Virus record (IMG/VR): IMGVR_UViG_3300035670_008791
Span: 1 to 42,928 of that record
DNA length: 42,928 nucleotides
Strand: one strand, 5' to 3'
Source: a virus
Shown here one piece after another: positions 6,453-13,888 of the stretch (the first letter of the stretch is position 1; every line of letters starts with the position of its first letter). Made by a program: the position numbers and the translations under genes. Under the pieces are notes generated by a model, which worked only from the letters and a program-made list of their open reading frames with translations, had not been told where the DNA came from and did not search any database.

Positions 6453-7241
6453 TTAGGATCCCTTAATATATTCGCCAACTTTTTCTTTTGGTATTGGATC
6501 ATATTCTAAATCACCAGTAGATTCATCAACTTTTGTTACTACTCCGTATCTTTGTTTATTTACATCATAAATAACCTCGCCAACTTTAGGAACTTCTGGT
6601 GGTGCTGGTGGTTGAGGTGGAGGTGGTTCTTGACCTTCTTCGGGTTCTGGTGGTGTCCATCCCATTCTATTAAGTTCTGCTATGATTTGTTCACTGGACA
6701 TATTAGCAAATTTATCATCACCGGGAACGTATCCGCATCCAGGATATAAAGATCCTCCTGGCATTTTACCAAGAGATTTTTTAGGATCTGAACTAGGTAT
6801 AGCTCTTCCGTTAGCAAGAGCATTTTCATCTAATTCTGTTAACATCTGATTTATAGCATAATCAGTTGCAACATTCCAAATTAAAGATCCCTTTTTATCT
6901 TTAGGGCATCTTGAAAAATGAAGTAAAACGTTGTGCATTATCTCATGAGCTATCACCCACATTATTTCTTCTTGTGAATGTGAAAGAACATACCCTGGAT
7001 CGTAATGGATACTATATCCATCAGTAGCCATAGTTCTGAATCTTAATTTTCTATTTTCTTTTATATTAAGTTTAGAAAGTGGTCCCGCAAAAAAAGGATA
7101 TTTAGCGTTCAAAAAGAATATAGCGGCTCTCATTTTTTGAAAAGCTTCTTTATCTGTTGAACTACCAGGACCTGGAGGATCTATGTAATTTGCTTCCAAT
7201 AAGCTAAAATCCTTAAAACTTAATATTCTTTTTTCAAACAT
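6453..7241 (-). CDS. Metallopeptidase-like protein (DUF2201 N-terminal type)
   Basis: 262 residues. An HExxH zinc motif is present as AHEIMHNVLLHFSR (His99, Glu100, His103), followed by IWNVATDYAIN at 121-131, as in the DUF2201 N-terminal 'predicted metallopeptidase' domain. A Pro-rich stretch (EPPPPQPPAPPEVP) leads to a small C-terminal barrel-like segment (GEVIYDVNKQRYGVVTKV). The usual single DUF2201 protein is thus split into this gene and the VWA gene. The N-terminus MFEKRILSFKDFSLLEANY fits the shared leader (F-K-D-F, then L-L-E before Ala). Catalysis is unproven; many relatives have no known substrate. The start follows GATATATAAATA and an A-rich leader. Confidence 0.85.
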   Translation of the reverse strand: MFEKRILSFKDFSLLEANYIDPPGPGSSTDKEAFQKMRAAIFFLNAKYPFFAGPLSKLNIKENRKLRFRTMATDGYSIHYDPGYVLSHSQEEIMWVIAHEIMHNVLLHFSRCPKDKKGSLIWNVATDYAINQMLTELDENALANGRAIPSSDPKKSLGKMPGGSLYPGCGYVPGDDKFANMSSEQIIAELNRMGWTPPEPEEGQEPPPPQPPAPPEVPKVGEVIYDVNKQRYGVVTKVDESTGDLEYDPIPKEKVGEYIKGS

Positions 7242-7255
7242 TTTTTTATTTTTAT

Positions 7256-7264
7256 TTATATATC
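7256..7264 (-). promoter_or_regulatory. Late-promoter-like motif for the peptidase-VWA-MoxR genes
   Basis: Minus-strand GATATATAA, continuing AATA... to give GATATATAAATA, which contains the T4 late -10 sequence TATAAATA exactly. It lies 14 bases before the ATG at 7241. Its first nine bases are also the last three codons (Asp-Ile-stop) of the upstream gene. Confidence 0.5.
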
Positions 7265-9274
7265 TTTTTCTTTCTCCCCCTTTTCGTTGATTTCTCTTAT
7301 GAATTCATTGAAAAGAACTGCTACAGATTTAGGAACCTTATTTTTAAATTCTTGAAAATCTCCATTTTTTACAGAATCTCTAACTTTTTCATTATCTGCC
7401 CATATTGGGGTTTTGTATATTTCTATATCTCCTCCGTTTAAATCGTATTTTTTTCTAATCCATTCTCTTTGTAAAACGGTGTTTTGAAAATCTGGTTCTC
7501 CTACACAAACTGAAACTGGATTAACTTTATCACATATATTTGTAATTGCATCTTCTAATAAATTAGAAGAAACTATTTTATATCCGCTAAAAAGTTCTTG
7601 ATTTTCTGAAGTTAAAGATCCTATACATTTTTTAATTAGTTCTTCTGAAAATGGGTAGCTTTTTGAGGATTCCCCACCCGGATGAACAACACACAGGAAA
7701 ACTGGTAAATTGTTTTCTTTTTTTAATCTTGTACACATTTTAAGGTGCCCATTATTAAAAGGTTGAAATTTTCCAATAACTAGATTAACCTTTTGATTAT
7801 CTTCGTTTAATATTTTTATTTTTTTCTTTTCCTTGTTCGTTGATACTACTTTTTTAAAATCTTTAAAAGAGAAAAATTCAGAGGTATCATTATTTTTTTC
7901 TTCTTTGTTTTCTTCTTGTCTTGGAGGATCTTCGTCATCATTGCCCTCTGAATCTATAGTTTCAGATTCCAGTAGAATAGAATTTTCTTCTACAATTAAA
8001 TTTTCATCAACAGATTCTTCTTCCTCTATCTTAAGTTTAGATCCTATTTTCTTAAACCAAACAAAAGAAGGAACACCAACAGCTTCCTCTATTTTTTCTT
8101 TCTTTTTAGCATTTATATAATCTGCTATCTCTTCTACTAATTGGTTAAATTGTTGAATTAGACCTTCTGTAAAAAATCCGTTTGGTTTTCTTTTAAGTTT
8201 TCTAAAAGAATTTAGAATCATTTGGAGTATGTCTTCATAACAATCATCTTTTTCTAATATTTCTAAAACATCATTGTCATTTATAAATTCTTTGTTTATT
8301 TGAAAATTTTCAGATTTTAAATATTCTGGTTTCTCGAAATCTGCACCAATATATTTTTCTTGTGAATCATTTATGAATTTTTTGAAAACAGAAAAAACAA
8401 AATCAATGTATCTTTCTTCTGGCTCTTCCCCTTTTGCATCATAACTCTCTACGCCGTTTTCAATTATTGAGTTCATTACATCGATAAGACAAAGAGAATA
8501 TATGTCGTTAGGAAAATATGTTGATTTAGGAACTTTTCTTTCTTTAGAAATCTCGTAAAATATAGGATCTATTATTTTAGCAAGTATAGATTCTCCATCT
8601 TCATCACCGAATTTAAAAACTAAAGAATCTATTTGTCCGTTTAAATCTTTACCTAAAAATGTTTTAGAAATTTCAGGATTTATTAATGATATTAAATATT
8701 TAGAAAAACTTTCTGTTTTAAATCTATTTCTAAGATCCTGTAATGGAGTAGAGAGAAAATCCATTAATGCTATTTTCTGGTCTTGGTTTAATTTCCCCTG
8801 AAATATTATCGGAGGAGGCTCAACACCTAATTTTATAGCCCAATCCTCGAGTTCTTTTTTATCCTTTAAAGAATCCTCTATATCACCAAATTCATTTCTT
8901 ACAGTTATATGAGTTAAAATTAAATGATTTTTAGGAATTCGATCATATTCTATTCTTACAGGTTTTGTATTAGGAAAATATAGCATCCCAAATCTCCATC
9001 CCTTAGGTATTTCATTAATGATATCTAAAGGTAAAGATTCTATATAATAAATAGGCTTTTCATAATAGGTCATTAAAAGTCTATCTACCTTTGTTATTGG
9101 ATTCTCTTGATCTTTTTTATAAAAAGATATATTATTTCCGACGAAATCTTTTTCAAAAGAAAAAGATGATCCATCTAAATTTTCAGTAACAATTATTTCT
9201 TTACTAAAAAGTTTCTCTATAAAGGATTTTCCTTTTTTTTCGTAGATATCAGATAAGTGTTTTATTCCAGACAT
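7256..9274 (-). CDS. Ligase-like / nucleotidyltransferase fusion protein
   Basis: 672 residues, two parts. The N-terminal part resembles the RNA/DNA-ligase nucleotidyltransferase fold: motif I would be E-K-x-D-G but reads ENLDG at 31-35, so the attacking Lys appears to be Asn; a later IDSLVFKF stands where E-G-x-V (motif IV) is expected, followed by LAKIIDP. This half is probably inactive. The C-terminal part (from about 496) is an HxGH-type nucleotidyltransferase: IGKFQPFNNGHLKM, then SVCVGEPDFQNT and DNEKVRDSV. It could be NMN adenylyltransferase-like or act on another nucleotide. Between them an acidic linker holds FFSFKDFKK (about 467-475) and KILNED (Glu491), resembling the leader and cleavage site of the neighbouring proteins. 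Confidence 0.75.
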   Translation of the reverse strand: MSGIKHLSDIYEKKGKSFIEKLFSKEIIVTENLDGSSFSFEKDFVGNNISFYKKDQENPITKVDRLLMTYYEKPIYYIESLPLDIINEIPKGWRFGMLYFPNTKPVRIEYDRIPKNHLILTHITVRNEFGDIEDSLKDKKELEDWAIKLGVEPPPIIFQGKLNQDQKIALMDFLSTPLQDLRNRFKTESFSKYLISLINPEISKTFLGKDLNGQIDSLVFKFGDEDGESILAKIIDPIFYEISKERKVPKSTYFPNDIYSLCLIDVMNSIIENGVESYDAKGEEPEERYIDFVFSVFKKFINDSQEKYIGADFEKPEYLKSENFQINKEFINDNDVLEILEKDDCYEDILQMILNSFRKLKRKPNGFFTEGLIQQFNQLVEEIADYINAKKKEKIEEAVGVPSFVWFKKIGSKLKIEEEESVDENLIVEENSILLESETIDSEGNDDEDPPRQEENKEEKNNDTSEFFSFKDFKKVVSTNKEKKKIKILNEDNQKVNLVIGKFQPFNNGHLKMCTRLKKENNLPVFLCVVHPGGESSKSYPFSEELIKKCIGSLTSENQELFSGYKIVSSNLLEDAITNICDKVNPVSVCVGEPDFQNTVLQREWIRKKYDLNGGDIEIYKTPIWADNEKVRDSVKNGDFQEFKNKVPKSVAVLFNEFIREINEKGEKEKDI

Positions 9275-9278
9275 TTTT

Positions 9279-9722
9279 TTAATTTAAACAGAAAACAAAT
9301 TTATGATTTTTATGCCCAAAAACGCAAAAAGGTCCGGCCTTAATTGTTTTTTTAGGAATAAAATCCGAATTAATTATATATCCTTCTAAAACTTTTAGTG
9401 TTTGTGAAATTAAAATTCTAGATCTATACTTTAAATTCTCTTTATCTAATACATCTATTAATTTTTTCAAATAATCTTCTAGTGTACTTTTTTTATCGGG
9501 ATTTATAAGGACATCAAAAACAATTTTTTCTATAGATCCTATTTCTTCTCCATCTATTAATATTTTCCAATCACCGTTATCAGATTCTAATAATTTACCG
9601 CTCTGCCCATATTTTGTATCAAAAAAAGCCTTATCATTATCAAAGAAAAGATTAACTATCTCACTCCCTGTATAGTGTTGCAGTAATGGATATAGAGCTT
9701 GTTTTTTTATTGGATTTTCCAT
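9279..9722 (-). CDS. Unknown protein
   Basis: 147 residues with no domain I recognise. An acidic middle (FFDNDKAFFDTKYGQSGKLL, then NGDWKILIDGEEIGSIEKIV) suggests beta strands, followed by helices (LEDYLKKLIDVLDKENLKYR) and a short C-terminus with AGPFCVFGHKNHKFVFCLN containing two Cys and two His. It lies four bases upstream of the ligase/nucleotidyltransferase gene and five downstream of the next gene, so it is part of one operon. Unlike its neighbours it has no leader-like N-terminus. Confidence 0.7.
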   Translation of the reverse strand: MENPIKKQALYPLLQHYTGSEIVNLFFDNDKAFFDTKYGQSGKLLESDNGDWKILIDGEEIGSIEKIVFDVLINPDKKSTLEDYLKKLIDVLDKENLKYRSRILISQTLKVLEGYIINSDFIPKKTIKAGPFCVFGHKNHKFVFCLN

Positions 9723-9727
9723 CTGAA

Positions 9728-10471
9728 TTATTCATCTTCACCCTCGTCTTCGTCTTCGTTCTCGTCTCTATAAGTATATTCTCCAGTTTCTGTATAATCA
9801 GGAATATCTGAGCCCATTCCCATTCCATCTTCAGCTTCTTCTGAACCCTCTTCTATTTCTTCGTTCCAAACCGGTTGCATTTTACAAGTTAAATATTTTG
9901 TAAAAACGTCTCCGTTTTGCCTGTCTTGGATAACCACCATTCTAGGTCCATTTAATTCATCTAGTTCTATGCTTTCCGCAAACATTTTTGATTCTTCTAA
10001 ACTCTGGAAAGGACCAAAAGTATAAGCTCCCATATCAGGAGTAGTTTTTATTTTTAAAGGTGCACTGCTTGGATTTTCACTATATTTCATTCTTTCCCCG
10101 TCCATTTCAAAGCAATAATCATCACTCATTGTAACAAAATGATAATTAGGATCTCCACCATCTCCTACCATTTGTTTTGCCATATCATTAGCTTTGGATT
10201 CGTTCATCTTCTTTTTAAAGTCGAATTTCTTTTGGTCCTTGGTTTTAATACCTTTCTTCTTCTTATATTCTTCCCAAGCCATAGAAAGACCTTCCATATA
10301 ATCTTGTTGAGCTTTTTTATCTCCTTTAAATTTCTTATCAAAAGGACCAGAAACCCCGTGTTCCTTATTATATTTTTTTGAAAATTCTAGGTAAAGATTT
10401 CTTTCGAACAATAGTTCGTTTTCTTGTATTTCTGCCTTTTTACCTTCTACAATTAAAGAGTATTTTTTCAT
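9728..10471 (-). CDS. Acidic-tailed protein with leader-like N-terminus
   Basis: 247 residues of unknown function. It begins MKKYSLIVEGKKAEIQ, a shorter version of the shared leader with I-V-E before Gly. Residues 30-95 are highly charged and Lys-rich (KKFKGDKKAQQDYMEGLSMA...), a beta-rich middle follows (NYHFVTMSDDYCFEMDGERM), and the tail is strongly acidic (DENEDEDEGEDE). The mixed basic/acidic layout is reminiscent of scaffold or inner-head proteins, but no homolog is recognised. The start follows AATAACTAAATAAAAA. Confidence 0.7.
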   Translation of the reverse strand: MKKYSLIVEGKKAEIQENELLFERNLYLEFSKKYNKEHGVSGPFDKKFKGDKKAQQDYMEGLSMAWEEYKKKKGIKTKDQKKFDFKKKMNESKANDMAKQMVGDGGDPNYHFVTMSDDYCFEMDGERMKYSENPSSAPLKIKTTPDMGAYTFGPFQSLEESKMFAESIELDELNGPRMVVIQDRQNGDVFTKYLTCKMQPVWNEEIEEGSEEAEDGMGMGSDIPDYTETGEYTYRDENEDEDEGEDE

Positions 10472-10478
10472 TTTTTAT

Positions 10479-11054
10479 TTAGTTATTTGTTACTTTAAAC
10501 ATTGCTTGATTTGGATTCATTTCTCTTTCAAAAAAAGTTGCTATCCTATTTCTTCCGATCTCATCCAGTGCCGGAGATTGGCCTCTTCTAACACCACCTC
10601 TTCTATAAAGATCTTCTATGTTATCCTCCAATTGTTTTTCAGTCTTTATTTTAGGAAGCTCATTTTTTATGAATTTTTCATTAGTATGTCTTACAAAATC
10701 AAGATCTACAGATTCGTCAGATGCTAGTTTTTTTGTGAACCCAAAATCAGTAGGACCAAAAACTCTTTTTAAAACGTTAGGTACAACAGATGGTAAAGAA
10801 AATAAACTTTCTACGCCAGTATTAAAAGAACTTGTTCCTCTTTCTGATCTTCTTTGTTTTTGATACGATTGACCCATTTCTGCCATCCTATTAATTCTGT
10901 CCTCCATTTTTTGGAAAAAATTCTCAGTTTTTTGAAGAATTGTAGAATTTCCAGAAAGACCGTAGTCTTTAACTCTATTTTTATATCCAGAGGTTAAAAA
11001 TTTATTTCTAGATTCGTTTAGTATAAAATCCTTGTATGTTTTAATATTATTCAT
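10479..11054 (-). CDS. Unknown protein with capsid-targeting-like leader
   Basis: 191 residues starting MNNIKTYKDFILNESRNK, where Y-K-D-F-I-L-N-E-S has one extra residue compared with the other leaders. The N-terminus after it is basic and helical (SGYKNRVKDYGLSGNSTILQ, then FFQKMEDRINRMAEMGQSYQ), the rest mixed. No family recognised. It is the first gene of the leader-tagged block in transcription order, with a late-promoter-like motif 16 bases upstream and the fractured uvsW gene before it. Confidence 0.72.
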   Translation of the reverse strand: MNNIKTYKDFILNESRNKFLTSGYKNRVKDYGLSGNSTILQKTENFFQKMEDRINRMAEMGQSYQKQRRSERGTSSFNTGVESLFSLPSVVPNVLKRVFGPTDFGFTKKLASDESVDLDFVRHTNEKFIKNELPKIKTEKQLEDNIEDLYRRGGVRRGQSPALDEIGRNRIATFFEREMNPNQAMFKVTNN

Positions 11055-11070
11055 TATGGATTACTTTTTA

Positions 11071-11080
11071 TTATATATCC
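11071..11080 (-). promoter_or_regulatory. Late-promoter-like motif heading the leader-tagged block
   Basis: Minus-strand GGATATATAA in the 53-base gap after uvsW, 16 bases before the ATG at 11054. Exact consensus. It could start transcription of the 855-11054 block separately from the replication genes. Confidence 0.48.
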
Positions 11081-11107
11081 ACACATTGATATTAAATTTA
11101 AAAAGAA

Positions 11108-12046
11108 TTAGAGCTTAACCTCGTATATTTTATACTGGTATTTTTCTCTTTTGTAGATCTCTATGCGCTCCTTTGAGTGTTGCATAAGGTAATTAGTGGA
11201 TTCTTCTGTGGAAAAGTCATCTACGAAATCTATAATATTTACTATCTCTTTCCCTTCGGATAATCTCATTCCTCTTCCTATAGTTTGTTTTATAACTATC
11301 TCAGACTTATAAGATTCTGTTAAAAATATATTGTGGATCTTTTTAATTGAAATACCTGTGGAAAGAGTACCAAAACTAGCAACTAGTATTTTATTCTCTC
11401 CCTCTTCCATTTTGTTTATGAATATCTCTCTTGTATCTGGGTTAGTATCTCCGTCTATATAAAAAACCTCCTTATCATCTGATATCTCTCTTATCCCGTC
11501 ATATATTCTTTTACCATATCCTTCACCTACAGAATTAAAAAGAACTAATGAGTTTTTAGAAACTTTATTTACAAAATTGACAATATAACTTAGTCTTTTT
11601 TCCGATCCAATAACAAGTTTTTTTTCTATATTGAAAAGGTCCTTACCATCTATATCAGTTTTAGACTTTTTTAAATTAGAAAGCTTTTCCTTTATTTCAG
11701 GATCTATCCAATCCATTTTTACAACTTTTACGAGAACTGGTGTAGCATATTTGTTATCGAAAAGAAATTTAGGAGATATTTCCATTATCAATGGACCTAA
11801 AAATTGTTGAATTGTAAGATATTCAGCACTACTCTTATTTGTTATAGTACCAGACAACCCAAATCTCCATTTAGAATCGGTACACAATGACATTATTTTT
11901 TTTATAGAAGTGCTCTGAGCTTGATGACAATTGCTTACTAGTATACCATTAGCTATATAGTTATGATTATTACCACTAATGGATTTTATCCTTAGATTAT
12001 AAACATCCTCCTTATTATCAATTTTTTTTATACTTTTTATTTTCAT
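11108..12046 (-). CDS. uvsW: UvsW helicase, C-terminal half, with C-intein
   Basis: 312 residues. Residues 1-39 are a C-terminal split-intein fragment ending NGILVSN; residue 40 is Cys+1 of the downstream extein. The extein (273 residues) starts CHQAQSTS, completing the DECH box whose D-E lies on the other gene, and carries motif III SGT at 65-67 and motif VI QTIGRGMR at 254-261. Joined to residues 1-235 of the other half this gives 508 residues, close to T4 UvsW (503). UvsW is a superfamily 2 helicase that remodels recombination and stalled-fork intermediates. The start ATG overlaps the stop of the intervening nuclease as TAATG. The gene cannot act alone: the Walker A motif is on the N-half. 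Confidence 0.92.
   Translation of the reverse strand: MKIKSIKKIDNKEDVYNLRIKSISGNNHNYIANGILVSNCHQAQSTSIKKIMSLCTDSKWRFGLSGTITNKSSAEYLTIQQFLGPLIMEISPKFLFDNKYATPVLVKVVKMDWIDPEIKEKLSNLKKSKTDIDGKDLFNIEKKLVIGSEKRLSYIVNFVNKVSKNSLVLFNSVGEGYGKRIYDGIREISDDKEVFYIDGDTNPDTREIFINKMEEGENKILVASFGTLSTGISIKKIHNIFLTESYKSEIVIKQTIGRGMRLSEGKEIVNIIDFVDDFSTEESTNYLMQHSKERIEIYKREKYQYKIYEVKL
11930..12046 (-). other. C-terminal fragment of a split intein in uvsW
   Basis: 39 residues with own Met start. Block F-like KEDVYNLRI...GNNHNYIANGI and block G ILVSN precede Cys+1. The terminal Asn is present, but the usual penultimate His is Ser. Length and layout match C-inteins of known phage split inteins. Confidence 0.9.
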
Positions 12047-12879
12047 TACTTGGAATATCTTATCATTTTTTCTATAAGATACGAAATTCTATCACCATCC
12101 GGTTGGGATGATAAAATATTTTTATCGTATCTACTTACTATCCATTCCTGCGTTATTATATTGTACGTATAACTATTATTTTTACACCACTCTTTAGCAG
12201 AATCTATTTTTTGTTTATTTTCTGGTATTTTACTTTTTGGCTTTATTTCATAAATTATTTTTTTCTCCTGGTCACAAAAATCAGTAATATAGTTTTTATA
12301 TTTTTTACTTTTTAAATCAAAATAGGGTATTCTAATCAATTCATAATACAGATTAGGATTTAATATATAAAAATATGCTTCCCACGAGGATCTAACAAAT
12401 TTTATTTCGTTATTTATCTCTACCCTAACTTTACTTTTAGCCCAAGAATTTGTTATATTAGGAGTAAACTTTCCTTCTAATATTCTTTTATTAATTTTAG
12501 AAGATATTTTTAATCCCATATTTATTCTAGACTCATTAGACATTCTATGTGACGTATTTAAAGATCCCATTTGTTTTTCGCTATAATCTAAATCTGCACA
12601 TTTCCTACTGCAAAATTTTCTAAGTTTCCATCTATCAGGACATTTTAATTTTTTATTATTACACTGATTTCTTTCACATTTACCTAAATTTTCATCCATA
12701 TAGTATAGAAGATCTTTTACATTTTTTATAAAATCTGGTATAGATATTCCAGGGTAATTCTTTATATTTTCGATAGTTCTTTCATCCTTATCTTGAACAA
12801 GAAACATATTATTTTGGGAAAAATATTTTTTATTTTTTTCTATTATAGATTTTAAATTATCTATATCTGTGTACTCCAT
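12046..12879 (-). CDS. Homing-type endonuclease between the uvsW halves
   Basis: 277 residues from the ATG at 12879; a GTG 14 codons earlier is open, but the ATG lies just past the N-half stop and an A-rich leader, so it is preferred. Two pairs of cysteines near 68-94 (C-x4-C, then FCSRKC) suggest a zinc finger. The C-terminal half looks like a PD-(D/E)xK/Vsr-type nuclease: SSWEAYFY (Glu167), YITDF (Asp200) and YEIKPK (Glu211, Lys213). Such genes occur between the halves of split-intein 'fractured' phage genes. It lies in a different frame from both halves, so it is not a frameshifted part of one intein. It probably cuts intein-free uvsW alleles, spreading the locus. Confidence 0.82.
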   Translation of the reverse strand: MEYTDIDNLKSIIEKNKKYFSQNNMFLVQDKDERTIENIKNYPGISIPDFIKNVKDLLYYMDENLGKCERNQCNNKKLKCPDRWKLRKFCSRKCADLDYSEKQMGSLNTSHRMSNESRINMGLKISSKINKRILEGKFTPNITNSWAKSKVRVEINNEIKFVRSSWEAYFYILNPNLYYELIRIPYFDLKSKKYKNYITDFCDQEKKIIYEIKPKSKIPENKQKIDSAKEWCKNNSYTYNIITQEWIVSRYDKNILSSQPDGDRISYLIEKMIRYSK

Positions 12880-12892
12880 GGGTCTTTTATTT

Positions 12893-12901
12893 TTATATAT
12901 C
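12893..12901 (-). promoter_or_regulatory. Late-promoter-like motif for the intervening nuclease
   Basis: Minus-strand GATATATAA followed by AAATAAAAG, 13 bases before the ATG at 12879. It overlaps the last codons (Asp-Ile-stop) of the uvsW N-half. It could give the nuclease and the C-half their own transcript. Confidence 0.42.
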
Positions 12902-13888
12902 CCAAAGTTCATCATTTTCACTCAATTCATCAACTCTTTTCCATTCACCATTTTTTAATCTTAATTTATGATTTCCTGTCACCTTTAATTTTTCCCCAGA
13001 TTCTGTTTCTATCTCATACATCTGATTTTCTTTAGAAAGATTATGATAAACAAATTCTACTTCATTTTCTTCAATCCCCCCTGTAATATTATTTATAGTT
13101 AATACACTTTCTCCTATATTTACTTCTTTTATTTTTTTTAAACTTCCATCGGACATTGTTATTAAAGATTCTGGATGTATACATTCGTCTACAAAAACAG
13201 CTTCAACGTCTTCATAAAATTCTGGTTCCATTTTAACTAGTGACTGGTATGTTCCTATCATTAATCCTGAAGATAGCTTCTTTTTATTTCCCCCATGTAT
13301 TTGCTGAAGTTCACATCCTTCTAATTCATCTAATCCATACTCTTCAAAATCCTCACTTCCCTGCATTATTAGGTTAGCATTAGGTACAACCATTAAAAAC
13401 TTCTTAATCTTGTATACATGCTTCAAATATGCAAGTACAATAAAAGCTATAAGTGTTTTCCCTGAGCTTGTAGCAACTTCAGAAACAGAAAGTTTAAATT
13501 TTATAATTCTCCAAGCTGTTTCTATTTGATAATCTCTAGGTTGGAATTTTTTTCCTTCAAAGAATTTATTACACCATTCTGTAAAATTCTCAAGAGTTAA
13601 AGAACTATCTATAAGTCTTTCTAATCCTCCTATCTCTATTTCTATTTTGTATTTTTCTGCTATTGTGTATAACTCAGACCAGAGTCCTAAAGGAACTCTC
13701 CATATAGGTAACCTCTTATCTACGAAACATATAGCTCCATCCCATATCTTTTTCTTTACCAAGGGGTGAAAAAAATGATTATGTATTTTTTTAGTTAAGG
13801 ATATTTCTATTTGTCTCTTCTCAAATTCCTCATCAAAATGAACCAAACTTAACCAATTATTATCTTCACTAACTATAAATTTTATCAT
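12893..13888 (-). CDS. uvsW: UvsW helicase, N-terminal half, with N-intein
   Basis: 331 residues. Residues 1-235 are the N-terminal part of a UvsW-type superfamily 2 helicase: Q-motif-like FQPRDYQIETAW at 115-126, Walker A ATSSGKT at 139-145, and motif II beginning VFVDE at 231-235. There it stops as helicase: Cys236 starts an N-intein (CIHPESLITMSDG) with block B GNHKL, running to the stop. The interruption falls between the E and C of the DECH box. The C-half gene supplies CHQ and the remaining motifs, so protein trans-splicing is needed for a working helicase. The start abuts the stop of the GIY-YIG gene. Confidence 0.92.
   Translation of the reverse strand: MIKFIVSEDNNWLSLVHFDEEFEKRQIEISLTKKIHNHFFHPLVKKKIWDGAICFVDKRLPIWRVPLGLWSELYTIAEKYKIEIEIGGLERLIDSSLTLENFTEWCNKFFEGKKFQPRDYQIETAWRIIKFKLSVSEVATSSGKTLIAFIVLAYLKHVYKIKKFLMVVPNANLIMQGSEDFEEYGLDELEGCELQQIHGGNKKKLSSGLMIGTYQSLVKMEPEFYEDVEAVFVDECIHPESLITMSDGSLKKIKEVNIGESVLTINNITGGIEENEVEFVYHNLSKENQMYEIETESGEKLKVTGNHKLRLKNGEWKRVDELSENDELWDI
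12896..13183 (-). other. N-terminal fragment of a split intein in uvsW
   Basis: 96 residues (236-331 of the N-half) with Cys1, block A SLITMSDGSLKKIKEVNIGE, and block B KLKVTGNHKL containing the T-x-x-H motif. With the 39-residue C-fragment this makes a mini-intein of 135 residues, lacking an internal endonuclease domain. Confidence 0.9.

Noticed and set aside
11108-13888. uvsW break as a sequencing frameshift in a single intein-containing gene
   Set aside because: The two halves are in the same frame, but the nuclease is in another, with its own start and stop. Two independent stops would be needed as errors, and the layout matches known fractured genes.
11108-13888. Group I intron rather than intein at uvsW
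   Set aside because: The protein-level N- and C-intein motifs are clear, and no intron-like secondary structure was noticed at the junctions.
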